Assembly: GCA_022559985.1 (NCBI GenBank)
Contig: JAFJTR010000002.1
Span: forward strand, 372,001 to 436,000
Reading direction: 5' to 3'
Source of the DNA: Parastagonospora avenae f. sp. tritici 18332-5
Taxonomy: Eukaryota; Ascomycota; Dothideomycetes; Pleosporales; Phaeosphaeriaceae
Length of the DNA stretch: 64,000 nucleotides
Both the position numbers and the translations under genes were made by a program. The notes below the pieces were generated by a model. It saw only the letters and a list, made by a program, of their open reading frames with translations. It did not search any database and was not told where the DNA came from. How positions within the stretch are numbered: the stretch's first letter is position 1; every line of letters starts with the position of its first letter. Below, one piece after another: positions 55,223 to 64,000 of this stretch.

Positions 55223-56083
55223 TCATGCTTCGCGCGACACCCTCTTCCAAGCCTCCATAACCGCTGCCCAGTATTTTGCTTCATCCTCGCGTATATGCCC
55301 ACAGTGTGGACTTTTCTCGAACACCACTCTCTGAACATCCCAGCCTTTTGACTCAGCAATGTCAGCATGCTCTTCCACCTCCTCGAACCCTACCATCTCG
55401 TCTGCACGACTATACAGATAGATCCTGGGTACAGTCTTGTCAAAGATGGCTGTATCGTTCAGCTCTCGACAAAGTATGACCATCTTGTTTTCTTTCCGCT
55501 TTACAGTCCACACAACAAAAGTACAGACAAGCAGCAAATGGACAAGAATACCCCCGAACCATCTCCAAAACACATCCTTTGGTAGCGACGCCGAGATTGC
55601 TGCATGAGACTTCATCCAGGGCCCTTTGGTAGGCGATGAGTCAAGCACCTGGAGCCGCATCGGCATCATCATTCCGTACTTCGTCTTCCACGCCTTCGCA
55701 AACTCATTCACCTGCGAACCACCTCCGTTGCTGAAACTGTGCACAAGCACCTCACCCCCACTCTTCACATGCTCGTTCACCAGATCCATGGCAGGCTTGA
55801 GCAGAGGCGCATATTCTCTCGTTCTCCTGAACATGTCCCGCGTGAAACATCGCACCAGCAAAATCCGCGAACTTTTGAAGAGATTTTGGTACGAAGCCGT
55901 GTATTTGGCTATGTGCTTGGCGGCAGCGGAGTTCCAGGCAAAGATCAGAACGAGCGGCGGTTTCTCGTGGCTGTGCGATAGGTATGATGGTGATGTCCAT
56001 ACATAAGTGTTGTGCCCGATTTTCTGGAAGTCTGAGAGCGGCTTGGCGGAAGATTCCGCAGATGTTGCAATCGAGGGCTGCAT
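55223..56083 (-). CDS. TMEM53/DUF829-family alpha/beta-hydrolase-like protein
   Basis: A single-exon protein of 286 residues from the ATG at 56083. The DUF829/TMEM53 pattern is clear: PLVLIFAWNSAAAKHIAKYTASY near residue 42, a nucleophile-elbow-like HSFSNGGG at about 115-122, one hydrophobic segment (about 180-200, WFGGILVHLLLVCTFVVW) and a C-terminal VVFEKSPHCGHIREDEAKYW in which His is placed as in a hydrolase triad. Animal TMEM53 is a nuclear-envelope protein; fungal members are uncharacterised, and enzymatic activity is unproven for the family. It lies 382 bp from the transposon, with the transposon upstream of its start codon. Confidence 0.85.
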   Translation of the reverse strand: MQPSIATSAESSAKPLSDFQKIGHNTYVWTSPSYLSHSHEKPPLVLIFAWNSAAAKHIAKYTASYQNLFKSSRILLVRCFTRDMFRRTREYAPLLKPAMDLVNEHVKSGGEVLVHSFSNGGGSQVNEFAKAWKTKYGMMMPMRLQVLDSSPTKGPWMKSHAAISASLPKDVFWRWFGGILVHLLLVCTFVVWTVKRKENKMVILCRELNDTAIFDKTVPRIYLYSRADEMVGFEEVEEHADIAESKGWDVQRVVFEKSPHCGHIREDEAKYWAAVMEAWKRVSREA

Positions 56084-56465
56084 GACTATGTACCAAATCT
56101 GATGTTCGAGGATGCAGACTTTAGCAGATGTTTGTGAAGTCTTGGATGGTAGATGTGCAAAGTGTCATTCGCAAACATTACTTGTTCAGATATTTGGCCG
56201 CAGCCGAGGCATTCCGAGGTCGACCTGATTGGGTGTGCGGCCACGTGCGATCTCAGACTTGGACATGCATGTGCACGGCTGGCATCCATGTCACGTTTGG
56301 CTTCCATATCTTTGACACTACATCTGCACTGTTCGCGGAACTGCACGTCGCGGGTACTCTTCTGATCTCGATCCTATTCGCCGATAGCGAGATTGCTGAT
56401 ACTTTTGCCGAGTGAACCGCGAGATACCGGTAAAGGTTGTCATTGCTTGAGCGATCATTCATCTC
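56084..56465. other. Short region between the DUF829 gene and the transposon
   Basis: 382 bp; probably the promoter of the DUF829 gene, now bordered by the mobile element. Nothing else recognised. Confidence 0.45.
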
Positions 56466-56467
56466 TA

Positions 56468-56519
56468 CGGAGGTGCATTTCAAAAGTCCTTTCCCACCCC
56501 CTGGTCGACGCACGGAGCA
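56468..56519 (+). repeat. Left terminal inverted repeat of the Tc1/mariner element
   Basis: 52 bp; pairs with 57932-57983 in inverted orientation (39 identical bases, a two-base GA/AG difference, then 11 identical bases). Confidence 0.95.
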
Positions 56520-56553
56520 AGTACAGGGGTGATTCGGCCCGATGTAGCTGATA

Positions 56554-57837
56554 TCAATCAGTCCTACGTACATTTCTGCCCTCCATGTACCCATTTCCTC
56601 CATCTAAGTCAATAATCTGTTTGATATGGATTGGGATACGCTCAATCCAAGCCTGTATCTTCTCTTGAGGCAGCTCGTCCCAACACTGCTCCCACGCACG
56701 GATAGCCTGAGCTCTGCTCTTTGGAGCTCCTTTCTTTATTGTGAATCTCTTCATCCAAAACCAGCAAGGCTCAATAGCATTTAAGTCAGGTGAATTACCA
56801 CACCAAAGTAGCTGTGCTACATGCTCTTGACTATGCACCCAGCGTTGTACGTAATGGTTGTGAGCAGGTGCTTTATCCTCTTGAATCAGAGTGCCAGGCC
56901 TCTCTTTCATGCACTTTTTAGCAAAAGGAATCAACTTTGGCCGCATGATAGTTGACTGGTATCGCCACCAATCTATGCCTGAGCCCTTGCCTCGTACTAA
57001 CTTGCCATTCTTTTCATTCCATCTCCATTGAGGTTTCTTGCCAGGCTTCGTACGTAGACCAAGCCGCTCCATGCCTTTTTCAAGCTCCCACTTCTCTCTC
57101 ATCAAAGGCTCCAACTCTATATTCAACTCATCGATGCGTTTTGTAGCCTGCTCCTTCTCTTGCTTTGTCTCAGGTATCCAGCAGTGACAAGGTCCTTTCT
57201 TCTCGTACGTAAAGCAACCCCAGAACATAAACTCAGAGTAGTCTTTCCATCTCTCACGAATACAGCTCTTAATAACAGCCTCATTAACCTTCCTCCAGAT
57301 TCTGTACCCTCCACATCGGTGAAGAATAACAACAGCAGTCTCATCTGTCCAAATAGCATTCTTCCAATCCTCTAAAGTCCAATCTTCATGCTCTCTACGC
57401 CAGGCTAGCCTCTCATCCCTCATCTTCTTCGTCAACCCAGGTTTCCTCGTTGGCTGTGTCTTCTTGTATTCTGGTTTTCTGAGTACTCTCCATACTGTAG
57501 AGGCTGAGATATCTAGGCCCTCTTCACTGAGGTCACCAGCAATGTCAGCACAGGTTTTCTCTCTGCCGTAGCGATCCCGCCTCACAAGGTTAACAACCTT
57601 CTCAAAGGCCTCCTGTTGTTTGGAAGGCCGCCCAGTTCTTGGCGCATCTTCAACGTGCTTATTCTCCAACTTTAGAGGCCTCACAGCAGGATCAAAGCCT
57701 CTCTCAATTGCCCGTGCGTATATTGAATTGATTGTACGCTTCTCAGCACCAGTCATCCTATTTATCTCTTGGTTTGTTTTGCCATCAGCCTTACAGGCTA
57801 TAATCAAAGCACGGGTAGCAAGATTAAAGACAACCAT
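56554..57837 (-). CDS. Tc1/mariner transposase (DD34E)
   Basis: A single frame of 427 residues from the ATG at 57837 (MVVFNLATRALI); upstream in-frame starts are not ATG. The N-terminal helix-turn-helix region (TNQEINRMTGAEKRTINSIYARA) and a second one (ADIAGDLSEEGLDISASTVWRVLRK) form the DNA-binding part. The catalytic triad is intact: Asp in IWTDETAVV, Asp in IQEDKAPAHNH and Glu in PDLNAIEPCW, with exactly 34 residues between the second and third, hence DD34E. The catalytic core holds an insertion rich in Lys/Glu (about 220-280, EKEQATKRIDELNIELEP) that looks like a coiled coil. The protein would bind the inverted repeats and cut and paste the element into TA sites. With intact frame, triad and ends, the element is potentially mobile. 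Confidence 0.95.
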   Translation of the reverse strand: MVVFNLATRALIIACKADGKTNQEINRMTGAEKRTINSIYARAIERGFDPAVRPLKLENKHVEDAPRTGRPSKQQEAFEKVVNLVRRDRYGREKTCADIAGDLSEEGLDISASTVWRVLRKPEYKKTQPTRKPGLTKKMRDERLAWRREHEDWTLEDWKNAIWTDETAVVILHRCGGYRIWRKVNEAVIKSCIRERWKDYSEFMFWGCFTYEKKGPCHCWIPETKQEKEQATKRIDELNIELEPLMREKWELEKGMERLGLRTKPGKKPQWRWNEKNGKLVRGKGSGIDWWRYQSTIMRPKLIPFAKKCMKERPGTLIQEDKAPAHNHYVQRWVHSQEHVAQLLWCGNSPDLNAIEPCWFWMKRFTIKKGAPKSRAQAIRAWEQCWDELPQEKIQAWIERIPIHIKQIIDLDGGNGYMEGRNVRRTD

Positions 57838-57931
57838 AATCAAAAACGCAAGAAGAGACAAGTAAGGAGGGGAGAGAGGGGAGAGAGAAAACACGTCATC
57901 CTAAAGTGATTCGGGCTGATACACCTGTTGC

Positions 57932-57983
57932 TGCTCCGTGCGCTGACCAGGGGGTGGGAAAGGACTTTTGAAATGCACCTCCG
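57932..57983 (-). repeat. Right terminal inverted repeat of the Tc1/mariner element
   Basis: 52 bp; inverted partner of 56468-56519, ending at the TA duplication 57984-57985. Confidence 0.95.
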
Positions 57984-58129
57984 TACAATAGCACATACAC
58001 TGCATACTATTACCACGCGAAGTGGCCGCTCCATATTAGAGCTGCGATTGAGCTACCTATGTACTCGTTTACCCTCCACATTCATCAGTCACGCCAGACC
58101 CCAGTGCCTACTTTCGACTTGAATCCCCA

Positions 58130-58514
58130 TCAGCGCTTCCTTCTCAAGTATGCCCGATACGCAAGTGTAATCGAAGACAACACTGCGCCAGTCTGCGCTG
58201 CCCTAGCAACAGCAATGGTGCCAGCTACGCCCATGGCAGCACTCTGCAGTGTCGCAAACAGACTTCCAGGCTCGATACGGCCGCTCCGGCTCATGTAGGT
58301 TGAGGCAGGCCAATCTGAAAGCTTTAGATCTCGTGTGGGGGTTTGCAGAAGAAGGATGTCACTGACGTGGTCCATCGGTCCTGAAACCTAGGCCGAAGAG
58401 GATTAGTGTTGTTGCTACCATGGGGTTAAGGACGGTCATTCCGTTCAGGATGTGGGTTGCTGTCTGGTATGGGTGATCCTTCACCCAGCCTTGGACTGCT
58501 CTGGGGATGGACAT
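58130..58514 (-). CDS. ISG12/IFI6 (interferon-alpha-inducible 6-16) family protein, copy A
   Basis: Two exons (58367-58514 and 58130-58314; 52-bp intron with GTCAGT donor and CAG acceptor) encode 110 residues. The first exon gives a short amphipathic start (MSIPRAVQGWVKDHPY) and a hydrophobic helix (MVATTLILFGLGFR); splicing then makes GFRTDGPHWPASTYMSRSGRIEPGSLFATLQSAAMG across residues 46-80, the conserved core of the ISG12 family (GF...GP...S...G.I..GSLFATLQSA.MG). A second hydrophobic stretch (GVAGTIAVARAAQTGAVLSS) and a basic tail (RRKR) end the protein. Animal members are small membrane proteins of mitochondria or nuclear envelope linked to apoptosis and innate immunity; fungal members are numerous and uncharacterised. 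Located 145 bp from the transposon and next to copy B on the same strand. Confidence 0.75.
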
Positions 58515-58897
58515 GTTTACTTTGGAGATTTTGGATGTGCCCCGCTCGCGCGCGCGAGCACTGCTTTTGGCCAAGTATTAGTTACTGTCTTCTTGTACTT
58601 GCAAGAACGACTACTGAAGAGCCCGTTACGATATCGAATACAAGGATTCAGAGCGGGCTGAGTTTAGGGAGAATCTTGGGGTAAAGAGAAGGATTGTTGC
58701 CGCTCCACTGGATCATGGCTGAAGGCGGCGCTTGCAGTAAGCCCATAGGGCACGGCAAACCGTTCAATGCGAGCAGCGCAGAAGACAAAGGCCATTTATC
58801 AAAATTTCAAAGCTCGGATTTCCATATCTCGACAATCTATTACTGTTGCCCGGGCACTTCTTATCAAGTTCGCTGCTCATCACATTCGTGTCGCACC
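58515..58897. other. Region between the two ISG12-family genes
   Basis: 383 bp; presumably promoter of copy A and 3' end of copy B. Nothing specific seen. Confidence 0.4.
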
Positions 58898-59205
58898 CTA
58901 CGCCGATCCCAAAGCCCAAGCAACAGCAGAAGACGCCGCAGCACCTACTTGAGCGGAACCAGCAGCCACGCTCGCACCGTATCCACCCATAGAAGCGCTT
59001 CGCAGTGTCGCATAAAGTCCACTCGCTGGGACGACTCCAAAGTAGCCCATCATCCCGCTCGCCACCGTCCCTGGTGCATGTCATTAGATTTACATTCCGG
59101 CCATCGCAGTGCTGGAACACCGTATAAAGTGTATGCATGGGCTGTCTTCACACCGAGAGGATGTTTTGTGTCATTGCTGTGGAGTTTTAAGTAGACGTCC
59201 AACAT
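58898..59205 (-). CDS. ISG12/IFI6 family protein, copy B (short or truncated)
   Basis: The second exon (58898-59070) is convincing: GTVASGMMGYFGVVPASGL, then YATLRSASMGGYGA, then a Gly/Ala-rich helix VAAGSAQVGAAASSAVAW, which is the ISG12 core and C-terminus. It needs a 5' exon ending in phase 1. The best candidate is 59154-59205 (ATG at 59205, G|GTGTGA donor; 83-bp intron with CTAAT branch and CAG acceptor), giving 74 residues with a polar N-terminus. That exon lacks the hydrophobic segment expected before the core (present in copy A), so copy B may be an N-terminally truncated paralogue or a decaying gene. The two copies differ strongly outside the shared core, so the duplication is not recent. 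Confidence 0.5.
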
Positions 59206-59231
59206 CCAAAAACCGATGTTCTCTGGATTGC

Positions 59232-59241
59232 TATATATATA
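59232..59241 (-). promoter_or_regulatory. TATA-rich element upstream of ISG12 copy B
   Basis: TATATATATA lies about 27-36 bp upstream of the candidate start at 59205 on the minus strand. A TATA box this close would leave almost no leader, so either the leader is very short or the true start lies further downstream. Confidence 0.35.
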
Positions 59242-59303
59242 CCGAGACCTGAAGTCTTTTTCCGTTCATTTAATAACACTGTTCTCATCTCCACCTCCAC
59301 TTA

Positions 59304-61787
59304 TTATGTAGGTGATCCAGAAGCGCACGTCTCATACGTACCCATCTTCTTGCCGAACTGCTCAACATACGAAATACTACCGTCTTCATTGTAGTCGATT
59401 CGTTGTTGCTGATTACTAGCCACGGACGGGTCACCGTCCAGATAATTCAACGGCTCAAAGCGCATCGCCGAGCGCGTCGAGGAGAACATAGTCGTAGGTA
59501 AGTCACCTGTATGCGGCATGTGATGCATGCCCAGATTGAACCATATCACTCTGTGCAGTGGTCAGTAATGATCTTTCAAAGACTGGAAGAAGAAGCACGT
59601 ACAAATCTTGCTGCTCTATTGACTCCTCGTCCAGAAACTTGGCAAAATCTACCAACGGATCTTCGGGTGCGTACTGGTTGTACGCGTCCGCTGCGCGTGG
59701 CTCAGTGTGCTTCTGATTGGTAACGTAGAAATCATGAGTAGCGTATGCTCCGGCTTTTCCGGTGTCGGTAGCATTCACGGCAGTAAGATGTGTCGTACCC
59801 GCATTTCGCTTCATTCTATACCCTGGGTATTCCCCGAAGCGATTCGGTGTGTCTTTGTTCACAATTGCGTACATTGTAGCATCGTTTTCAGACCAGTTGA
59901 TACTGCTTTCGGTGGCCAGGAAGCTTCTTGGCGCTTTGAACGTGTTGTAGGATCTTCCATTCGACCAGGGATAAGTAGTGGTCGTCGGCACTATGTCGAC
60001 TTTCTGAATGCTGTTTTTGGTTCCCAGTATGTCGATATCGGCTTTGAATGTCAGCACATGGTCGTGCAGACTACCAGAGAGATAGTCGTGAATATGGAAG
60101 CCGTAGTCTGCATTTCCATCCCAGTACGCGGCGGAAATATATCCTGATGCGCGAGCAGACACCTCAATTGCGCCGTCGTAGAAGAACTGGTATTCGATCA
60201 AAAAGTCGTAGTTTCCAATCGTGGAGATGGTGCGCATCGTAAAGATGATGTTCCTTGCTACGCTCGTGTGAGGTGCTGCTGGTGAGAACGAGTGTCTGCG
60301 GATTGGAAATCCCGCATCGAACTCGAAGACACAGATTGCATCCGCTTGCGTCCTCGTTGCATTACCTTCCGTGAAGGTTGCATTAAGATAAGTGGCATGC
60401 GATGGACAATCGTAGCCTCTAATGAGTGGCTGCATAGTCGACCCAAATCCTGTTACGCTATCGAAAAATGTGGCCTGCGAGGCAAAAGGATCCGAGCCGG
60501 CGTAGTGCGTCAGTGCTGGGAATCAAAGTCAGTGCAAGTTCGTGGAGAGTATTTCTACCAGCTGCTTACCTTCCTGTAACGAGAGCTCGTATATAAGTCT
60601 TTTGCCTTTGTATTGCACATCGAAGAGCGACAGGCCGAGGTCAAAAGATACGGAAAAGTAGAAAGAGAAGTCCATCCATTCTATGTATCCATTTTCGGAG
60701 TCAATCTTGAATCTTTGGATGCCTTGTGAAACCGATGTCGGGGGAGGTTGATCGTCCAATGATAAAGGCGCACCTTGCTGGTTAGTCGACGTCCAGTTTC
60801 CGTCTACATTTGGAAGCGGTCGGATGAATTCCGGGGCGGAGAGAGCGCTCAAGAAAGACTCCGTGCTATCATAGAATTCTCCTAGGGAGTACCAGCCAGC
60901 TACCTTCCAGTCCCGCCAATCGCGACCGGTCAGATCCAACTTGACAGTGACACCAAGCGCGAGTAGGGTAGGGCTGCTGGTGAGGTCTGCCTCCGGGTTT
61001 GCAAAAAACGCCGCCCAGGAGATAGTTCTGTTGTCTTCTTCCCAGAAAGGTACACCAAATCGGACTCCTATGGTTCCTTCCGCGATTGTCTGTTATTGTC
61101 AGTTTGTTCTCAACGCGACAGGAGCCAACATACTGTGTTCCACAGCTCAAGAGTGATATTCTCTACATCCGAGCTGATCTTTGTCTGAAACTGCACAGCA
61201 TCTGAAGCCGAGTATATTGGATGGACCTTAGTATTGCCGGGGTTGTTATTGTTGAATGGGTATGTGAGCCGTGCTATGTTTGTGGTATTTGTCGCTGGTA
61301 GTGGCCCAACCAGATATTCTTGCCAAAATAAGTCGGTGGAGTTTGTAGCTCCAGTGACTAGAGTTGCTCTTGCGTAGCGACTAGGGGCTGTCGAGTTGGA
61401 GTCAAGGTAGGCAATCACATCTGTCTTGTTGGGATTTTGAAGGGTAACCTGAATTCTAGTCTAGTTTAGCGCACAACGTACGCCAAAGATGATTGAAGCA
61501 TGCTCAACTTACACATAGCTGTCAAGACTATGGATCATCACATAGTTAGCGCTTCATTTGGAAGTTCCACATTAGAGCCGATGCTCCTACCTTGAGCCTT
61601 GATAGCCGGACAGGTTAAATTTCCTTTGTATCAAGTCATTCACACCGGCGACTTCATCCTCAGACAGTGCTGCCCAAGAATTTGTATGCGATGCAAACAC
61701 TTCATTTTCAGAGGTCGATGCAACTGCTTGGGCTGTCACAGATCTCGAGAGACTGGCAATGTATAGCAGGAAAGAAACGTAGTGCAT
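59304..61787 (-). CDS. Secreted copper amine oxidase (primary-amine oxidase)
   Basis: Six exons, 61591-61787, 61513-61527 (15 nt), 61134-61455, 60570-61089, 59603-60515 and 59304-59550, encode 737 residues. The ATG at 61787 opens a signal peptide (MHYVSFLLYIASLSRSVTAQ); an ATG 16 codons earlier (61835) would bury it. The catalytic domain has the full set: general base Asp418 in VFEFDAG, the topaquinone precursor Tyr454 in TIGNYDF, copper ligands in the HDHVLTFKADIDI segment and in GMHHMPHTGDLP near the C-terminus. It oxidises primary amines to aldehydes with release of ammonia and hydrogen peroxide; many NxS/NxT sites fit an extracellular glycoprotein. Junctions restore conserved sequence, e.g. 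exon 2 links GYQGS to LDSYV. A TATAAA lies 70 bp upstream of the start. Confidence 0.93.
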
Positions 61788-63323
61788 AGTGCCAAGTAGG
61801 TCACAACAATGACTGGTACGATTGGTGCTCCTCATAGTGATGTGCAACACAAGGGCTTTATATGACTTTCCACATCATAAGGTTCTCGTTGATCCTAGGA
61901 TTCAGGCAACTTTGAGACGCCCCATTGCTCTAGACGTCGGGCCACAAGTCTCTGCAGACGGTGAGAATGTTGATCTTGAAGCGCGTACGCTCCACCAGCT
62001 GCACGATTCAGCCGGCGACCTCGTGTCCCGACGTCAGACCGGTGCTAGCAACTGCAGGCAGAGAGGATATCGAAGACTCACAGGCTGGAGTGTGCTAGGA
62101 GGCAAAGCCACACACTGCACGCCATGACGAGTGTAACACCTTCCTTTTCCCGGGTAGAGGACCCAGCCAATCAGCGTGTATCTGAGCGGGTATCTGTCAG
62201 GGATTACATACGCTAATTCCAGAAGTTGAGCCCATTGCGAGCGTAGCTAGCCACGGACTGCATGCATCCACCTAGGGTTTTGAACCAGCTGGAATACGTT
62301 CCCAGAAGCATAAATTCAGCTGTGCACTGTTTCCAAACGGTAAGTAAAAGGTCTCGAAAACGGAGCGCACCCTTACTAGTAATTATAGCCCTTTCCATGT
62401 ATTTCCAAGCTAAGCATTCAGCTCAAAGCTTATTTGCAATATACTGCAGTCCGTCACGTACATGTACAAGGTACTTCGCAGCGTCCTGACATCAGATTGT
62501 CCATTCAAGAGCCTAAATGTGTACGTAATATGCAGAACTAATCGTCCTGTGACACTGATCATGTTTTCTCATAGGTCCACCCGCAGTATAGTTACCACCG
62601 ATGCCACCGGTGTAGCCTTGAGACCTCTGTTTTCCAAGCTCACATGCCGACCCATGTATCTCCTCTGTTTTCCAAAATGACGGCGCAAGACCTGAAGGGA
62701 ATCATAGAAATGTTGTTCTCGTGATTACGCCATGCGTTGCATATCGGAAGGGACCGTTCCGTGATCGATCCATCTGAGCTTAGTTCATGACGGGAGCAGA
62801 ATCGTCTCCCAGATGTACGACTTCCGCGGAGAGTTTTGTGCGCGCCTGGTCTACACCAGGTTGTTTAGCGAGTATACGAGTGGATCGGCAGTGTTACTAG
62901 TTATCGTGTCAGAGCGTCCAATTATCGTGTGGCGCCTCATGTTCCCAATGCGCCATGCCACGTCGCATAAGACTGTTCTCGACGTTCCAGGGTAAGCGGA
63001 CGCTGCTCGGGTGTATAATTGAATGCGTACGGACACGGCGCGCTCCATGCGGGCGTCTAAAAAAAGCGACTGCGATCACAGCGCATTAAGCAAGTGGGTC
63101 ATATGACCTGAGTATAGACATAAACTTTGGAGAATCAATGATCCTTGTTGAATAGACCGCAGGAAATCTTGATTATTGATGATGTAGACCTATCCCTCTG
63201 CACCATCATCTATGGGCGCAGTATGTCAGACAGCCTGCTATTCAGCATATGATCAAATTGTCTTGTGCGCCATATCGCGCAGCTCCATTCGGAAGTGCCT
63301 CGCTGGAGTGGGATGGTATGCGG
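61788..63323. other. Intergenic region of 1.5 kb
   Basis: Between the copper amine oxidase start and the MET2 stop, both on the minus strand. Only short frames without coding character; presumed amine-oxidase promoter plus MET2 3' end. Confidence 0.45.
61857..61862 (-). promoter_or_regulatory. Probable TATA box of the copper amine oxidase gene
   Basis: TATAAA on the minus strand, 70 bp upstream of the ATG at 61787, a normal distance for an inducible fungal promoter. Confidence 0.5.
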
Positions 63324-64000
63324 TCACCAAGCGGTGATGTCGTCGACTTCGGCCTCGCCGAATGTGCTGGTTTTGGTCGCTGTCAAGCTAGATTCCGACG
63401 TGACAGTGTCAGAGACAGGACTCCTGTTCGTAATGTCAGGCAAGACCTCCTTCAAGAACGTAGTCAAGTGTTTATTGACTTGTTCAAACTCGAGCAGGAA
63501 AGCATCATGGCCATCCGGTGAGTCAATTGTCTTCAACGTTGCGTTCGGAATATGAGCTGCGAGCTCTTGCTGCTCCGCAAATGTGAAGAGCCCATCAGAT
63601 TGAATGCCCAACACGAGTGTGGGTTGCTCGATGAGAGAGAGTGCATGATGGAGCGCAGACACTGGGTCCAAGGACTCTGAATCTTGACCCTCAGGGTAGC
63701 GATACCGCGAGACATCATGCGTGTCTAGCTTGCGTGTGATCGCAATGTAGCAGTTGGCATCGAAGCGTCTGATGAATTTCTCTCCCTGGTAGCGTAGATA
63801 TGATTGCGCGGAGAAATAATGAGGCGCTAGTCGCTTGGCTGAAGGCGTAATTTTGCTGGTCCCCTGTGCTTTGGTCTGGGTATGAGGAGGTGTTGAGGGA
63901 TTCGAGGCATCATGAAACTCGAGGTCGGCCTGCGCTGCTGCAGCTGACGTACCAAGACTTGCCAATGTAGCACTGCTATTCGATCTGGATGTTGCTCGGG
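63324..64000 (-). CDS. MET2: Homoserine O-acetyltransferase, C-terminal part (runs off right edge)
   Basis: About 225 C-terminal codons are visible and the frame is open at the right edge (RATSRSNSSATLASL). It belongs to the alpha/beta-hydrolase homoserine acetyltransferases, which make O-acetylhomoserine for methionine synthesis. After a disordered Ser/Thr/Pro linker typical of fungal Met2, the domain resumes with FSAQSYLRYQGEKFIRRFDANCYIAITRKLDTHDVSR, the lid-like segment that closes over the active site, then PTLVLGIQSDGLFT with the catalytic Asp and DSPDGHDAFLLEF with the catalytic His. The catalytic Ser lies outside the window. A Ser/Thr-rich tail after the fold ends at 63324. Confidence 0.9.
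   Translation of the reverse strand, partial: RATSRSNSSATLASLGTSAAAAQADLEFHDASNPSTPPHTQTKAQGTSKITPSAKRLAPHYFSAQSYLRYQGEKFIRRFDANCYIAITRKLDTHDVSRYRYPEGQDSESLDPVSALHHALSLIEQPTLVLGIQSDGLFTFAEQQELAAHIPNATLKTIDSPDGHDAFLLEFEQVNKHLTTFLKEVLPDITNRSPVSDTVTSESSLTATKTSTFGEAEVDDITAW

Larger units (their letters stand above)
56466..57985 (-). mobile_element. Complete Tc1/mariner-type DNA transposon
   Basis: A 1516-bp element (56468-57983) bounded by TA on both sides (56466-56467 and 57984-57985), the target duplication of the Tc1/mariner superfamily. The ends are inverted repeats of about 52 bp, starting CGGAGGTGCATTTCAAAAGT; the first 39 bases are identical and the next 13 differ at two positions. One intact transposase gene fills the element on the minus strand. 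Nothing suggests RIP-type decay: the coding frame has no stop. Confidence 0.95.

Noticed and set aside
1..64000. CRISPR arrays, operons, ribosome binding sites, riboswitches or a biosynthetic cluster
   Set aside because: The window is eukaryotic with spliced genes; no regularly spaced repeats were seen, and no PKS, NRPS, terpene synthase or pathway-specific Zn2Cys6 regulator is present.

Overview
The window is eukaryotic and almost certainly from a filamentous ascomycete (Pezizomycotina; the style fits Dothideomycetes, but I cannot prove the class from sequence alone). The signs are short introns of 44-83 bp with GT(A/G)NGT donors, CTAAC/CTGAC branch points and YAG acceptors; intergenic gaps of a few hundred bp broken by several multi-kb gene-poor stretches; and fungal gene families (ECM14, CAP59-type glycosyltransferase, SNX41, MRN1, ITC1, SGF73). 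Exon coordinates below were assembled by hand: each multi-exon model keeps one open frame through all junctions and its total length is a multiple of three.

Layout. 1-16 kb: a Ser/Pro-rich protein cut by the left edge (-); inactive carboxypeptidase-like ECM14 (+); a small secreted protein (+); two single-pass membrane proteins (+); a CAP59/GT69 mannosyltransferase-like protein (+); a Zrt3-type ZIP zinc transporter (+); SNX41 (-). 16-37 kb: a conserved protein with an RRM-like C-terminus (+), then a 6.5 kb gene-poor stretch, a RING-PH-VWA protein with the Ste5/Far1 scaffold architecture (+), another gene-poor stretch holding one probable small membrane protein (-), and the four-RRM protein MRN1/Nrd1 (-). 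38-50 kb: housekeeping genes ALG8 (+), ITC1 (+), SGF73 (+), FUN26-type nucleoside transporter (-) and IWR1 (+). 50-56 kb: an unrecognised 216-aa protein (+), an SDR (-), acetate kinase (+), an Mpv17/PMP22 protein (+) and a DUF829/TMEM53 protein (-). 56-64 kb: a complete Tc1/mariner DD34E transposon with intact transposase, long terminal inverted repeats and TA target duplication; two neighbouring genes of the ISG12/IFI6 (interferon-alpha-inducible 6-16) family; a six-exon copper amine oxidase; and the C-terminal part of homoserine O-acetyltransferase MET2, cut by the right edge (all -).

No biosynthetic cluster or operon is apparent. Functional themes shared between genes are transcription and chromatin (ITC1 of ISW2, SGF73 of SAGA, IWR1 for RNA polymerase II import), the secretory pathway and cell surface (ALG8, GT69, ECM14, the secreted protein) and membrane traffic or transport (SNX41, ZIP, FUN26). 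The most notable signals are splicing oddities (AAG acceptors in four genes, a GC-AG intron, exons of 3-19 nt including an ITC1 start codon alone on its exon), the paired ISG12-family genes beside a recent-looking transposon, and the Ste5/Far1-like scaffold isolated between two gene-poor deserts.
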